From positions 1,798,001-1,862,000 of the forward strand of contig NZ_JACHDR010000001.1 of the NCBI RefSeq assembly GCF_014201135.1: 64,000 bases of DNA. Direction: 5' to 3'. Source of the stretch: Neomicrococcus aestuarii (lineage in GTDB: Bacteria; Actinomycetota; Actinomycetes; Actinomycetales; Micrococcaceae). A program made the translations under genes and the position numbers. Positions 26,048-34,677 of this stretch are shown piece by piece (position 1 is the stretch's first letter; each line of letters starts with the position of its first letter). Under the pieces are notes generated by a model that worked only from the letters and a program-made list of their open reading frames with translations, was not told where the DNA came from and did not search any database.

Positions 26048-26071
26048 TAGCGTTAGACAACTTGCGAGGGC

Positions 26072-26488
26072 CTACGCCCCGCGGTCGATCGTGTCCGGTA
26101 TTACCCAGCCAATCAACGCGGAGACAATGCTGATGATGATCGAACCAAGCACGGCATCCCAGAAGAATGAGGAAACGTGGAAGCCGATCGGCGTGAAGGA
26201 CATAATCCACGACGTCAGCATGAGCATGGCCGCGTTGATGATGATGGCGAAGATCCCCAGAGTCAGGCACGTGATGGGCAATGACAGAAGTGAAATGATG
26301 GGCCGAACCACTGCGTTGACGAGGCCGAAAATGGCGCCGACTGCAAGGTAAGACAGGATATCTCCGGCGGTGTTGTTGCCGGTGGCTGCTGTTGCCGCTT
26401 CGGCACCCACAGTGATTCCGGGGAGCAACCAGGCCGCTACAAAAAGGGCGAGGGCGTTGACGACGACTCGGACCAGAAATCGGATCAT
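26072..26488 (-). CDS. Phage-holin-family membrane protein (PF04020 type)
   Basis: 138 residues with four membrane spans. The pattern is that of the mycobacterial four-span holin superfamily: MIRFLVRVVVNALALFVAAW, then GLVNAVVRPIISLLSLPIT and TLGIFAIIINAAMLML. Despite the name, most such proteins are chromosomal and not tied to phage lysis. No phage gene lies nearby. The gene converges with the lipase-like gene (24 bases between stops). Confidence 0.88.
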   Translation of the reverse strand: MIRFLVRVVVNALALFVAAWLLPGITVGAEAATAATGNNTAGDILSYLAVGAIFGLVNAVVRPIISLLSLPITCLTLGIFAIIINAAMLMLTSWIMSFTPIGFHVSSFFWDAVLGSIIISIVSALIGWVIPDTIDRGA

Positions 26489-26572
26489 GTACCCATCATG
26501 TCACGGATCACAGTGTGTGAACTGTGACTTCTCTCGGGAAGGCGGATGGCGCGGTGGCGATATTCTTTCGGT

Positions 26573-27676
26573 ATGTCTTCTGAGGAAAAACCAGTTCCAT
26601 CCCTACGTCCGCGGCCTGTGGTGGATCGATTGCCACGCTACGCTGCAGGAAAGCCCGCTTCGGCCGTAGACGGACTTGATGCGTTCAAGCTTGCTTCAAA
26701 CGAGAATCCCTTGCCTCCACTTCCCGAGGTACTCGCGGCGATCGCAGAACAGGCGGCGATCAACCGTTATCCAGACTCCCTCGCGACTCCATTGCGTGAG
26801 AAATTGGGTGAGTACCTGGGCGTTCCAGCAGACGATGTAGTCACTGGTGCCGGTTCGCTGGGCGCTCTAGTACAGATCCTGTCTGCGTTTGCGGGACAGA
26901 ATGACGATGGCCGCCCGGATGAGGTTATCTATGCTTGGCGCTCGTTCGAGGCATACCCCATCTGCGTGCAAACAACGGGAGCCGCTCCAGTCCCCGTCCC
27001 TGTGCTTGGAGACGGCCGGCATGATCTTGACGCTATGATCGCGGCCATCACTGATCAGACCAAAGTGATTATCTTGTGCACCCCGAACAATCCGACTGGA
27101 CCGGCGCTAACCCGGGCTGAGGTAGAAGGATTCTTGGCTCGGGTGCCATCGCACATCCTCCTTGTCTTGGATGAGGCCTACACCGAATTCGTGCGTGATC
27201 CTGAGACCGTCAACGGTATTGATCTGTACCGTAACTACCCGAACGTGGTGGTGCTTCGGACTTTGTCTAAAGCACACGGCCTCGCCAACCTCCGCGTGGG
27301 CTACTCGGTTTCACAACCACACATCACCGAGAGCTTGCGTTTGGTCGCAACACCTTTCGCAGTGTCGACGCTCGCTCAAGACGCGGCCGTAGTGTCTTTG
27401 GAGAACATCGACAAAGTTCTTGCGCGCGTGGAGGAACTCGTTCAAGAACGAAACCGCGTGGTGGCGGCTCTCAAGGAGCAGGGTTGGGATTTCCCAGAGA
27501 CACAAGGCAACTTCGTCTGGCTTCCGCTCGGCGAACGTAGCCCTGAATTCGCGGCCGCCGCGGATAGTCAAGCACTCTCCGTTCGAGCCTTTGGGACAGA
27601 GGGAGTTCGCGTCAGCATTGGTGAGGTTGAAGCGAATACCCGCTTCCTCGAGATCGCCAAGGAGTTCGCTGGTTAG
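26573..27676 (+). CDS. Histidinol-phosphate/aromatic aminotransferase (HisC family)
   Basis: 367 residues from the ATG at 26573. HisC/Pat features: LASNENPLPPLPEVLAAI at the N-terminus, RYPD, TGAGSLGALVQIL, PNNPTGPAL, VLDEAYTEFV, and the Schiff-base Lys in LRTLSKAHGLANLRVGY. In actinobacteria the second HisC-like gene is often an aromatic (phenylalanine) aminotransferase, Pat. There is no his operon here, which favours that reading. It ends before a rho-independent terminator. Confidence 0.85.
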   Translation: MSSEEKPVPSLRPRPVVDRLPRYAAGKPASAVDGLDAFKLASNENPLPPLPEVLAAIAEQAAINRYPDSLATPLREKLGEYLGVPADDVVTGAGSLGALVQILSAFAGQNDDGRPDEVIYAWRSFEAYPICVQTTGAAPVPVPVLGDGRHDLDAMIAAITDQTKVIILCTPNNPTGPALTRAEVEGFLARVPSHILLVLDEAYTEFVRDPETVNGIDLYRNYPNVVVLRTLSKAHGLANLRVGYSVSQPHITESLRLVATPFAVSTLAQDAAVVSLENIDKVLARVEELVQERNRVVAALKEQGWDFPETQGNFVWLPLGERSPEFAAAADSQALSVRAFGTEGVRVSIGEVEANTRFLEIAKEFAG

Positions 27677-27727
27677 AACTAGCCACTCATGAGTTTTTGC
27701 TGACCTCAAGGGGCAGCAAGTGACTTC

Positions 27728-27770
27728 CGCTGGGGAGGCAACTAGCTGAGCGCTGGATGCCTCCCCAGCG
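27728..27770 (+). terminator. Rho-independent terminator after the aminotransferase gene
   Basis: A perfect 13-bp stem (27728-27740 and 27758-27770) followed by CTTTTGTTGT. Confidence 0.85.
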
Positions 27771-27930
27771 CTTTTGTTGTCTTCAGTGCGTTGTGCTCGC
27801 ATAGTACGCATTCTCGGCGAAGCGTTCAGCGCTACATCAAGAAAAGTACTCTGGAAAGAGTGCGCAGGGAGCGAAGTCGCTTCTGATGGGTAAGTGCGCT
27901 GTCTCCGGGGTAAAGAGTACGAGGTAATTC

Positions 27931-29070
27931 ATGCACGATTCTGGCGAGATGATCCAGTTGATGAATATCGACGGGGAACGACAAGCCAACCCCGAGTGGG
28001 ATGCGTACCTGAGCGATGTTGACGACGACATGCTGCGGCAGTTCTACCGCGACATGTTCTATACGCGTCGCTTCGACAAAGAAGCAACCGCGCTTCAACG
28101 CCAAGGGCAACTCGCTCTCTGGGTTCCGCTGCGCGGCCAGGAAGCCGCCCAGATCGGTGCCGGTCGAGCCACAAAACCGCAGGATTACCTGTTTCCCACT
28201 TACCGCGAGCACGGCGTCGCGTTGACCCGCAACGTGGACTTTCCACAAATGCTGCGACTCTTCCGCGGAATCTCCAACGGTGGTTGGGACCCCCGCGAAA
28301 ACAACTTCCACATGTACACGATGGTTTTGGCCGCCCAAGTGCCACATGCCACCGGGTACGCCATGGCCGCCAAGATGGACGATGCGGCGATGACTCCTGA
28401 ACAGCGTGCTGAAGACGGAACTGCCGTTATGGCTTTCTTCGGCGACGGCGCCAGCTCCGAGGGCGACGTCCATGAGTCCATGGTGTTTGCCGCAAGTTTC
28501 AACGCACCGCTGGTGTTCTTCTGCCAGAACAATCAGTGGGCCATTTCGGTTCCTGTCGAGGTACAGACCAAAGTGCCTCTGTCCTACCGCGCGCAAGGGT
28601 ATGGGTTCCCAGGCATCCGCGTCGATGGCAATGACGTGCTCGCCGTTCTAGCAGTCACCCGCTGGGCACTCGAACGCGCGCGCACCGGCCAAGGACCCAC
28701 TTTCATCGAGGCCTACACCTACCGCATGAGTGCACACACCACCGCTGATGATCCAACGAAGTATCGCCTAGATTCCGAAGAAGCGGCATGGGTGGAGCGC
28801 GATCCACTTACTCGTCTCGAGAACCACCTCCGAGCCACCGGAATCGGAGACGACGCCTTCTTCGAGGACGTATCCCGAGGTGCCGACGAAATGGCGGCGC
28901 GCGTGCGTCAGGAAGCCATGAGCTTCCCGGTTCCGCAACTCGAGAACCTTTTTGAGAACGTCTACGCCGAAGCTCACCCGCTCATTCAGGCAGAGCTCCG
29001 GGAGCATCTTGAATACGAAGCCGGATTCTTGGACCAAGCCGATACAACTGCTGGAGGTAAGCACGCATGA
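27931..29070 (+). CDS. pdhA: 2-oxoacid dehydrogenase E1 component, alpha subunit
   Basis: 379 residues. Decarboxylating, thiamine-diphosphate part of a pyruvate or branched-chain 2-oxoacid dehydrogenase. The cofactor motif GDGASSEGDVHE...FCQNN is present near residue 170. FYTRRFDKEATALQRQGQ and YREHGVALTR are conserved, and a phosphorylation-loop-like YRMSAHTTADDPTKY lies later. First gene of a three-gene operon with the beta subunit and E2; it overlaps the next gene by four bases. The oxoacid used cannot be fixed from sequence; both pyruvate and branched-chain acids are possible. Confidence 0.92.
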   Translation: MHDSGEMIQLMNIDGERQANPEWDAYLSDVDDDMLRQFYRDMFYTRRFDKEATALQRQGQLALWVPLRGQEAAQIGAGRATKPQDYLFPTYREHGVALTRNVDFPQMLRLFRGISNGGWDPRENNFHMYTMVLAAQVPHATGYAMAAKMDDAAMTPEQRAEDGTAVMAFFGDGASSEGDVHESMVFAASFNAPLVFFCQNNQWAISVPVEVQTKVPLSYRAQGYGFPGIRVDGNDVLAVLAVTRWALERARTGQGPTFIEAYTYRMSAHTTADDPTKYRLDSEEAAWVERDPLTRLENHLRATGIGDDAFFEDVSRGADEMAARVRQEAMSFPVPQLENLFENVYAEAHPLIQAELREHLEYEAGFLDQADTTAGGKHA

Positions 29071-30041
29071 CCACCATGACTATTGCGAAAGCCATTACCA
29101 GCGGCTTGGCTAAAGCTCTTGAGAACAATCCCAAGTCATTGCTGATCGGCGAGGACATTGGAAAGCTCGGTGGCGTGTACCGCGTGACTGAAGGTTTGCA
29201 GGCCCGATTCGGCGCTGACCGCGTGATCGATTCACCGCTTGCTGAGTCCGGAATTGTTGGATCCTGCATTGGTATGGCGCTGCGAGGATACTCGCCGATC
29301 GCTGAGATCCAATTCGATGGATTCGTCTTCCCCGCGTTCAATCAGATCACCACGCAGCTTGCCAAGATGCGCTCACGTTCCGAGGGACGCTTCAGTGCGC
29401 CCGTTGTTATCCGTATCCCTTACGGCGGTGGTATCGGGTCCGTGGAGCACCACTCCGAATCACCCGAGGCGCTCTTCGCTCACACTGCAGGTCTGCGCAT
29501 CATCAGCCCGTCGAACGCCAACGATGCGTACTGGATGATTCAGCAGGCGGCCAAGTGCCAAGACCCTGTGATCTTCTTCGAGCCAAAGCGTCGTTACTGG
29601 CTCAAGGGCGAAGTCGATCTCGAAACCCCGGCCCCTGATGCATTTCGGGCACAGGTTGTCCGCGAGGGAGCTGACGCGACCATCGTGACGTACGGACCAC
29701 TCGTCCCGGTGGCACTCGCCGCAGCCGAAGCAAGCCTCGAAGATGGGCGAAGCGTCGAGGTCATCGATCTGCGCTCCATTAGCCCGATTGACTTTGACGC
29801 GATTGCGGAATCAGTTGAGAAAACTGGCCGCGTGATTGTCACCCACGAGGCGCCTACCTTCGGTGGCATTGGTGGCGAAATCGCCTCCCGCATCTCTGAA
29901 CGGTGCTTCCATGCACTCGAAGCACCGGTGATTCGCGTGGGTGGCTACCACATGCCGTATCCGATCTCTAAGGTCGAAGACCGCTACCTCCCAGATATCG
30001 ACAAGCTGCTCGATGCACTTGATCGATCTTTCGCATACTAG
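29067..30041 (+). CDS. pdhB: 2-oxoacid dehydrogenase E1 component, beta subunit
   Basis: 324 residues, transketolase-like pyrimidine-binding and C-terminal domains: [28 protein letters not shown], then [13 protein letters not shown]. The C-terminal part has [15 protein letters not shown] and [17 protein letters not shown]. It pairs with the alpha subunit to form an alpha2beta2 E1. ATG overlaps the alpha stop. Confidence 0.94.
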   Translation: MTTMTIAKAITSGLAKALENNPKSLLIGEDIGKLGGVYRVTEGLQARFGADRVIDSPLAESGIVGSCIGMALRGYSPIAEIQFDGFVFPAFNQITTQLAKMRSRSEGRFSAPVVIRIPYGGGIGSVEHHSESPEALFAHTAGLRIISPSNANDAYWMIQQAAKCQDPVIFFEPKRRYWLKGEVDLETPAPDAFRAQVVREGADATIVTYGPLVPVALAAAEASLEDGRSVEVIDLRSISPIDFDAIAESVEKTGRVIVTHEAPTFGGIGGEIASRISERCFHALEAPVIRVGGYHMPYPISKVEDRYLPDIDKLLDALDRSFAY

Positions 30042-30067
30042 TTTTCCCACGAGGTACCAGGAGAATC

Positions 30068-31555
30068 ATGAGCACGTTTAATCTGCCGGACGTCGGGGAA
30101 GGCCTTACAGAAGCGGAAATTGTTGCCTGGAAAGTAAAGCCAGGCGACACCGTCAAGGTCAATGACATCTTTGTGGAGATCGAGACCGCCAAGAGTCTCG
30201 TCGAGCTCCCGAGTCCCTTCGAAGGTGTGGTGCGTGAGCTCCACGCTCAAGAGGGAGACACTCTCGAAGTCGGCGCCGCGTTATTCACCGTTGACACGCT
30301 TGCCGAAGATCCCAATCCGAAAACCAGTCCCATCCGCACTATCAAGGTTGACTCTGTGCCGGGTGAGTTGGTGACCCCGTCAGGGCTGACAGCTGGATCC
30401 AAGGTTGATCTGGAAGAACCACCGGCCTCAATGTCCGATGGTGCAGCAAGTGGTCCTCTTGTCGGCTCCGGCCCCAAGGCCGATGCGCCACACCGCCGCC
30501 CTCGCGTTCGTGCCGGCGTTAGTGCCGGCAGCACCTCCGGATCGTCGGCCGCACTACAGATGCCCGCGAGTGCACCGTCTGACGCCGTGCCCGTTCCTTC
30601 AAGCACAACCTCGGCGGGGCCTTCCTCCGCGGCGAAAGCGCGACTTCCACTGACTCACTTCGTGAACCGTGTCTTAGCGAAGCCGCCGGTCCGCAAAATT
30701 GCGCGAGATCTCGGCATTGAGCTGGAAAGAGTGACTCCCACCGGTGCTTACGGTGAAGTCACTCGGGGAGACTTGGAAAGCTACCAAGCACAGCGCGACC
30801 GCGAACAAGATGCCGCCCCAACGTTCTGGAAGGCTTCGAACACCGTTGAATCGCATCGGGTAGAACGGCAAGTGGTTCGTGGCGTGCGAAAGGCGACCGC
30901 CAAAGCCATGGTGCAGTCCGCCTTTACCGCACCGCACGTTTCCATCTTTGTGGACGTCGACGCCTCTCGGACCATGGAGTTCGTGCAGCGGCTGAAGAAG
31001 AGCAGGGACTTTGAAGGCATCAAAGTGTCGCCTCTTCTGATTCTGGCCAAGGCGGTCATTTGGGCGGCTGCCCGCAACCCGTCAGTTAACGCCAGTTGGG
31101 TTGAGACGGAGAACGGTGCTGAAATTAAGGTCAAGCACTTTATGAATCTGGGCATCGCGGCTGCAACTCCGCGCGGCCTGATGGTCCCCAACATCAAGGA
31201 TGCGCAGAACCTTTCGCTCAAAGAGCTGGCCATCGCCTTGAACGATCTTGCGAGTAACGCACGTGCGGGTAAGACGAAGCCTTCTGAGATGCAGAACGGC
31301 ACGCTAACGGTGACCAATATCGGTGCGCTTGGAATCGACACCGGAACGCCCATCATCAACCCCGGTGAGGTCGCGATCGTAGCGTTCGGTACTATCCGCC
31401 AGAAGCCGTGGGTGGTTTCGGGTGAGGTCATCCCACGCTGGATCACTACCCTAGGTGGATCGTTCGATCACCGCGTGGTGGACGGCGACCTCTCGGCACG
31501 TTTCATGGCGGACGTCGCGGCAATCATGGAAGAGCCAGCACTCTTGCTCGACTAG
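30068..31555 (+). CDS. 2-oxoacid dehydrogenase E2, dihydrolipoyl acyltransferase
   Basis: 495 residues. One lipoyl domain (residues 1-80; lipoylated Lys in [10 protein letters not shown]). Then a long Pro/Ser/Ala linker with an arginine-rich patch, and a peripheral subunit-binding domain near residues 205-240 ([20 protein letters not shown]). The acyltransferase domain ends with the catalytic HRVVDGD. It moves the acyl group from E1 to CoA. The E3 (lipoamide dehydrogenase) gene is not in the window. The operon closes with a strong terminator. Confidence 0.94.
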   Translation: MSTFNLPDVGEGLTEAEIVAWKVKPGDTVKVNDIFVEIETAKSLVELPSPFEGVVRELHAQEGDTLEVGAALFTVDTLAEDPNPKTSPIRTIKVDSVPGELVTPSGLTAGSKVDLEEPPASMSDGAASGPLVGSGPKADAPHRRPRVRAGVSAGSTSGSSAALQMPASAPSDAVPVPSSTTSAGPSSAAKARLPLTHFVNRVLAKPPVRKIARDLGIELERVTPTGAYGEVTRGDLESYQAQRDREQDAAPTFWKASNTVESHRVERQVVRGVRKATAKAMVQSAFTAPHVSIFVDVDASRTMEFVQRLKKSRDFEGIKVSPLLILAKAVIWAAARNPSVNASWVETENGAEIKVKHFMNLGIAAATPRGLMVPNIKDAQNLSLKELAIALNDLASNARAGKTKPSEMQNGTLTVTNIGALGIDTGTPIINPGEVAIVAFGTIRQKPWVVSGEVIPRWITTLGGSFDHRVVDGDLSARFMADVAAIMEEPALLLD

Positions 31556-31623
31556 GAGAGCACGCGAGGCGCTTCGAAACTAGCAAGCATCGAGCCCCAA
31601 GTGCTCGCGTCCAAGTCGAAAAC

Positions 31624-31665
31624 ACTAGAGGAGCCGGTCACCGAAAGGTGACCGGCTCCTCTAGT
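31624..31665. terminator. 19-bp perfect hairpin with GAAA loop, convergent
   Basis: Arms 31624-31642 and 31647-31665 pair completely around a GAAA tetraloop. It lies between the E2 gene and a convergent oxidoreductase gene. Confidence 0.88.
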
Positions 31666-31672
31666 TGAGAAC

Positions 31673-32290
31673 CTAGTTTGCTACCGTGAAGCGGCGCTCG
31701 CGGTGCTGTGGGTTCTCGATTTCGTCGAGAACGGCAACAGCGAAGTCCTGAGTGGAGATGGAATCTCCCACAGGGGACTCGGCACCCAACTTGTATTGAC
31801 CAGTGCGCTCACCCGGAGCGATCATCGGAGCTGGGGCAAGCATGGTCCAGTTGACGCCCGAGGAGTCGCGGTAAGCATCAAGGGCCTTGGACATCGTCTC
31901 TGCCTCAGCCTTGTAGGCGTCGGGGAAGCCAGGCTGATCCTTGAGCTGAGCGTCGCCGACCTGAAGGGCACCAGCGCCACCGATAACGAACAAACGGGTT
32001 GGCAAGAGCGTCTCAGCCAATTCCTCGTGAGTGTTCAAAATGGGAGCGTGATCTCCACCGTCGCGTGCTGGGGGCACGGAGATGACGATGACGTCGTTGT
32101 CCTGCGCGAGTTCCTGAATCTTGCTCACGTCGGTCACGTCAGCCTGCTGGCTGCTGACCTTTCCGGCAAGCGCTTCATCTGCCAACTGACCCGAACGGCT
32201 CAGAACCGTCACTTCGTGGCCACGGGTTACTGCTTCGTTGACAATCTGGCTGCCAACCATGCCGTTTCCGCCATACACAGCGATCTTCAT
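31673..32290 (-). CDS. NAD(P)-binding oxidoreductase, NmrA/atypical SDR
   Basis: 205 residues. The Rossmann start is MKIAVYGGNGMVGSQIVNEA, followed by VTVLSRSG. Then a conserved-like VIGGAGALQVG and a WTMLAPAPMI region. It belongs to the atypical short-chain dehydrogenases with NAD(P)H-binding; substrate unknown. It stands alone between a terminator and a 120-bp gap in which I see no gene. Confidence 0.88.
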   Translation of the reverse strand: MKIAVYGGNGMVGSQIVNEAVTRGHEVTVLSRSGQLADEALAGKVSSQQADVTDVSKIQELAQDNDVIVISVPPARDGGDHAPILNTHEELAETLLPTRLFVIGGAGALQVGDAQLKDQPGFPDAYKAEAETMSKALDAYRDSSGVNWTMLAPAPMIAPGERTGQYKLGAESPVGDSISTQDFAVAVLDEIENPQHRERRFTVAN

Positions 32291-32410
32291 GGGTGATTCC
32301 TTTCGAGAGGGCTTTGCAACGTTTCGCTAAATCTTTGAAGCGATTCAGCTACTGGACATCTACAGGGCATAACCGGTGGGTCGTAGCCCTTATTCCACTA
32401 ACTTGAATCT

Positions 32411-33031
32411 TTAATTATTGGTTTGATTCCACTCGTCCACAGTGAGCCGGTCGAACGCAAAGATCTCGCCGAGACCTGCCCATTCGTTGGCACCCAGACG
32501 GGACACGGGATCGAGAAGCCCGGGAATCGGGTGACGTCGTTCGTTGAAGAGGTCGCTGTTGACGGCAAAATGACGCACTCTTCCAAAGGTCATATATCCG
32601 TTACCCATCTGGAGAACTTGTTCCAGCACGCACTCAATGACCGCCGGTGACTGAGCAACGCGAGGTGGTTTGACCGTCTTTGACGGTTCCATGGCGATGC
32701 CCACCTTCTCGAACTCGCTGATGCCGTGTTCAAACGGTGTTGCGCTCAGATTCACTTGATCCCTGAGCTCGGTGGTCGCGACGTTGAGAACGAACTCCCC
32801 GGTCTCCTCGATGTTCCGCAACGAATCCTTCCGCGCCGTAGATGTGAACTGAACAATGCCCGGTTCGGACGAAACAACGGAGAAGAAGGAATGTGGGGCA
32901 AGGTTTGGAACCCCTGCGGAGTCGATAGTGGAGACCCAAGCGATGGGACGCGGGATGACCAGAGACGTCAGAAGTTTGTACACTTCTCGACTCGTCAAAG
33001 ACTCAACAGGTATCTCATCCCGCTCCGTCAT
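32411..33031 (-). CDS. Flavin reductase-like domain protein
   Basis: 206 residues with the flavin reductase-like FMN-binding split barrel: IPRPIAWVSTIDSAGVPNLA, SFFSVVSSEPGIVQFTST, and SLRNIEETGEFVLNV. It may reduce flavin for a partner oxygenase or be an FMN-binding enzyme of its own. It overlaps the upstream aminotransferase gene by four bases, so the two are probably translated together. Confidence 0.88.
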   Translation of the reverse strand: MTERDEIPVESLTSREVYKLLTSLVIPRPIAWVSTIDSAGVPNLAPHSFFSVVSSEPGIVQFTSTARKDSLRNIEETGEFVLNVATTELRDQVNLSATPFEHGISEFEKVGIAMEPSKTVKPPRVAQSPAVIECVLEQVLQMGNGYMTFGRVRHFAVNSDLFNERRHPIPGLLDPVSRLGANEWAGLGEIFAFDRLTVDEWNQTNN

Positions 33032-34269
33032 GACGCGGCGGCCCCTTCGGCGGCCGCAATGGCCTGGATCAGCACAGGAGCAAGTCGCTTGACTCCTTCA
33101 CGAATGCTTTCTTCGTCCACGGCGCTAAAGGCGAGACGTAGCTTGTTGGGGTTTTCCTGAGTTGGCGAGAACGCGGCTCCGGGAATGAAAACAACGCCAG
33201 CCTCGATGCCAGTGTGCAGCAGCGGGTACGTATCCACGCCTTCGGGAAGCGTCAGCCACACAAAGAAGCCGCCTTCGGGAACAGTCCACGAAATGCTCTC
33301 AGGCATGAATTCTTCAAGAGCGGCGATCATGGCTGCACAACGCTTCGCGTAAAGCTCGCGGTACGTGGCAACCTGCCCCTTCCAGTCGTGATTTTCCAGA
33401 TAGGAAGTCACCAGCATTTGGTTCAGGGTGGGCGGGCACAAGATCACGGCTTCGTTTGCGAGGTAGAAGCGTCGCTGGAATCGCTCTGGAACAAGGGCCC
33501 AGCCCACGCGAAGTCCTGGAGCGAAGATCTTGGAGAAACTACCGAGGTAGAGCACGTCTTCAGGATTGTCGGCTCGCATGGGGCGGTTGAATTCGCCCTC
33601 GAACTTGAGCATGCCGTAGGGATTGTCCTCAATCACCAAGAGGCCCTCTTGCTTACAGATGTTCACAATCTGCTGACGCCGCTCGGCGGACAACGTAATG
33701 CCCGAGGGGTTGTTGAAGCTAGGGATCGTATAGAGCAGTTTGACCGTCTTGCCTTCAGCGCGCAACGCGACGATGGCTTCTTGCAGTGCTTCTGGAACCA
33801 GACCGTGCTCGTCAACGCGAACAGGGTGGACCGCTACTTGGTTGGCTTCAAAGGTGTTCAACGCACCCACATAGGTGGGGTCCTCGCACAGCACCACATC
33901 GTGCGGATCGCAGAAGACTTTGCAAGTGATGTCCAGCGCGGACTGGCTGCCGGCGGTCACCACAACGTTCTCGGGAGAAGCATCGAGGATAAATTCCTCA
34001 GCCATAACGTGGCAGATAGCTTCGCGAAGTTCTGAGGTGCCCTGGCCATTGCCGTACTGAAGGGCGGTCATGCCCTCTTGCGCCAGGATGTCGTGCGCAA
34101 GAGTTCCGAGCTTTTCAAGAGGCAGCGACTGGAGGTACGGATTTCCGCCAGCGAGCGAGACGAGACCTTCACGCATCGAGATATCAAAGACATCACGGAC
34201 CGCGGATTGCTTGATATTCGCGGCACGCGCTGAGTAAAGGTAATCGAGCTCTGGTGTTGCTTCGTTCAT
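33028..34269 (-). CDS. PLP-dependent aminotransferase, 2-aminoadipate/MocR-C-terminal type
   Basis: About 413 residues from the ATG at 34269 (MNEATPELDYLYS). Fold-type I features: ALQYGNGQGTSELREAI, TAGSQSALDITCKVF, EDPTYVGALNTF, PSFNNPSGITLS, and Lys in LGSFSKIFAPGLRVGW. It resembles LysN-like and other multi-substrate aminotransferases. Its start shares one base with the stop of the HTH gene above and its stop overlaps the flavin reductase gene below. Confidence 0.9.
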   Translation of the reverse strand: MNEATPELDYLYSARAANIKQSAVRDVFDISMREGLVSLAGGNPYLQSLPLEKLGTLAHDILAQEGMTALQYGNGQGTSELREAICHVMAEEFILDASPENVVVTAGSQSALDITCKVFCDPHDVVLCEDPTYVGALNTFEANQVAVHPVRVDEHGLVPEALQEAIVALRAEGKTVKLLYTIPSFNNPSGITLSAERRQQIVNICKQEGLLVIEDNPYGMLKFEGEFNRPMRADNPEDVLYLGSFSKIFAPGLRVGWALVPERFQRRFYLANEAVILCPPTLNQMLVTSYLENHDWKGQVATYRELYAKRCAAMIAALEEFMPESISWTVPEGGFFVWLTLPEGVDTYPLLHTGIEAGVVFIPGAAFSPTQENPNKLRLAFSAVDEESIREGVKRLAPVLIQAIAAAEGAAAS

Positions 34270-34664
34270 TACTTTCCTTTGTCGCTGAGGTGTGACCTGC
34301 TGGCAAGCCATGCCATGACATCCGCCGGTTTGATGCGCCGATGGGTGCCCCGATATTCGACGGGGATTTCTCCCTTGTCTGTGAGCTGGCGCATATAAGT
34401 ATGCGAGATCCCAGCCAGTTTTGCCGCTTCTGAGGTGTTGAGGAATTCTTCGTTGGTGCTCACGGTGATGGAATCGCCTCGGGAGAGGCGCCTAAGCACG
34501 TCCTGAATGGCGACTACGGCCTCGGTCGGCAGCTTTACGGCGGTGCCATCCACAAAGACCGTGACGTCGTCAGAGTCGGTCAGCGCCTTGGCCAGCCGAT
34601 CGGCGGCAGCGGCGTTCAGAGGCGCGAAGGTTGTGGGCTGATTGGCATGGGATTTTTCGCTCAT
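34269..34664 (-). CDS. Excisionase/antitoxin-like HTH protein
   Basis: 131 residues from the ATG at 34664. The N-terminal half (LAKALTDSDDVTVFVDGTAV, then AIQDVLRRLSRGDSI) and the MerR/Xis-like HTH (LNTSEAAKLAGISHTYMRQL, then HRRIKPADVMAWL) match proteins usually found as antitoxins beside PIN-domain toxins. Here no toxin gene follows; the next gene is an aminotransferase that starts on the last base of this one. It may now act as a regulator of that operon. The role is inferred. Confidence 0.8.
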   Translation of the reverse strand: MSEKSHANQPTTFAPLNAAAADRLAKALTDSDDVTVFVDGTAVKLPTEAVVAIQDVLRRLSRGDSITVSTNEEFLNTSEAAKLAGISHTYMRQLTDKGEIPVEYRGTHRRIKPADVMAWLASRSHLSDKGK

Positions 34665-34677
34665 GATGTCTACGAGT

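Noticed and set aside
26072-26488. Prophage suggested by the holin-family gene
   Set aside because: No other phage gene is near, and this four-span family is a common chromosomal one in actinobacteria.
33031-33056. GC-rich possible hairpin at the aminotransferase 3' end
   Set aside because: The arms do not pair fully, and it lies in overlapping coding sequence.
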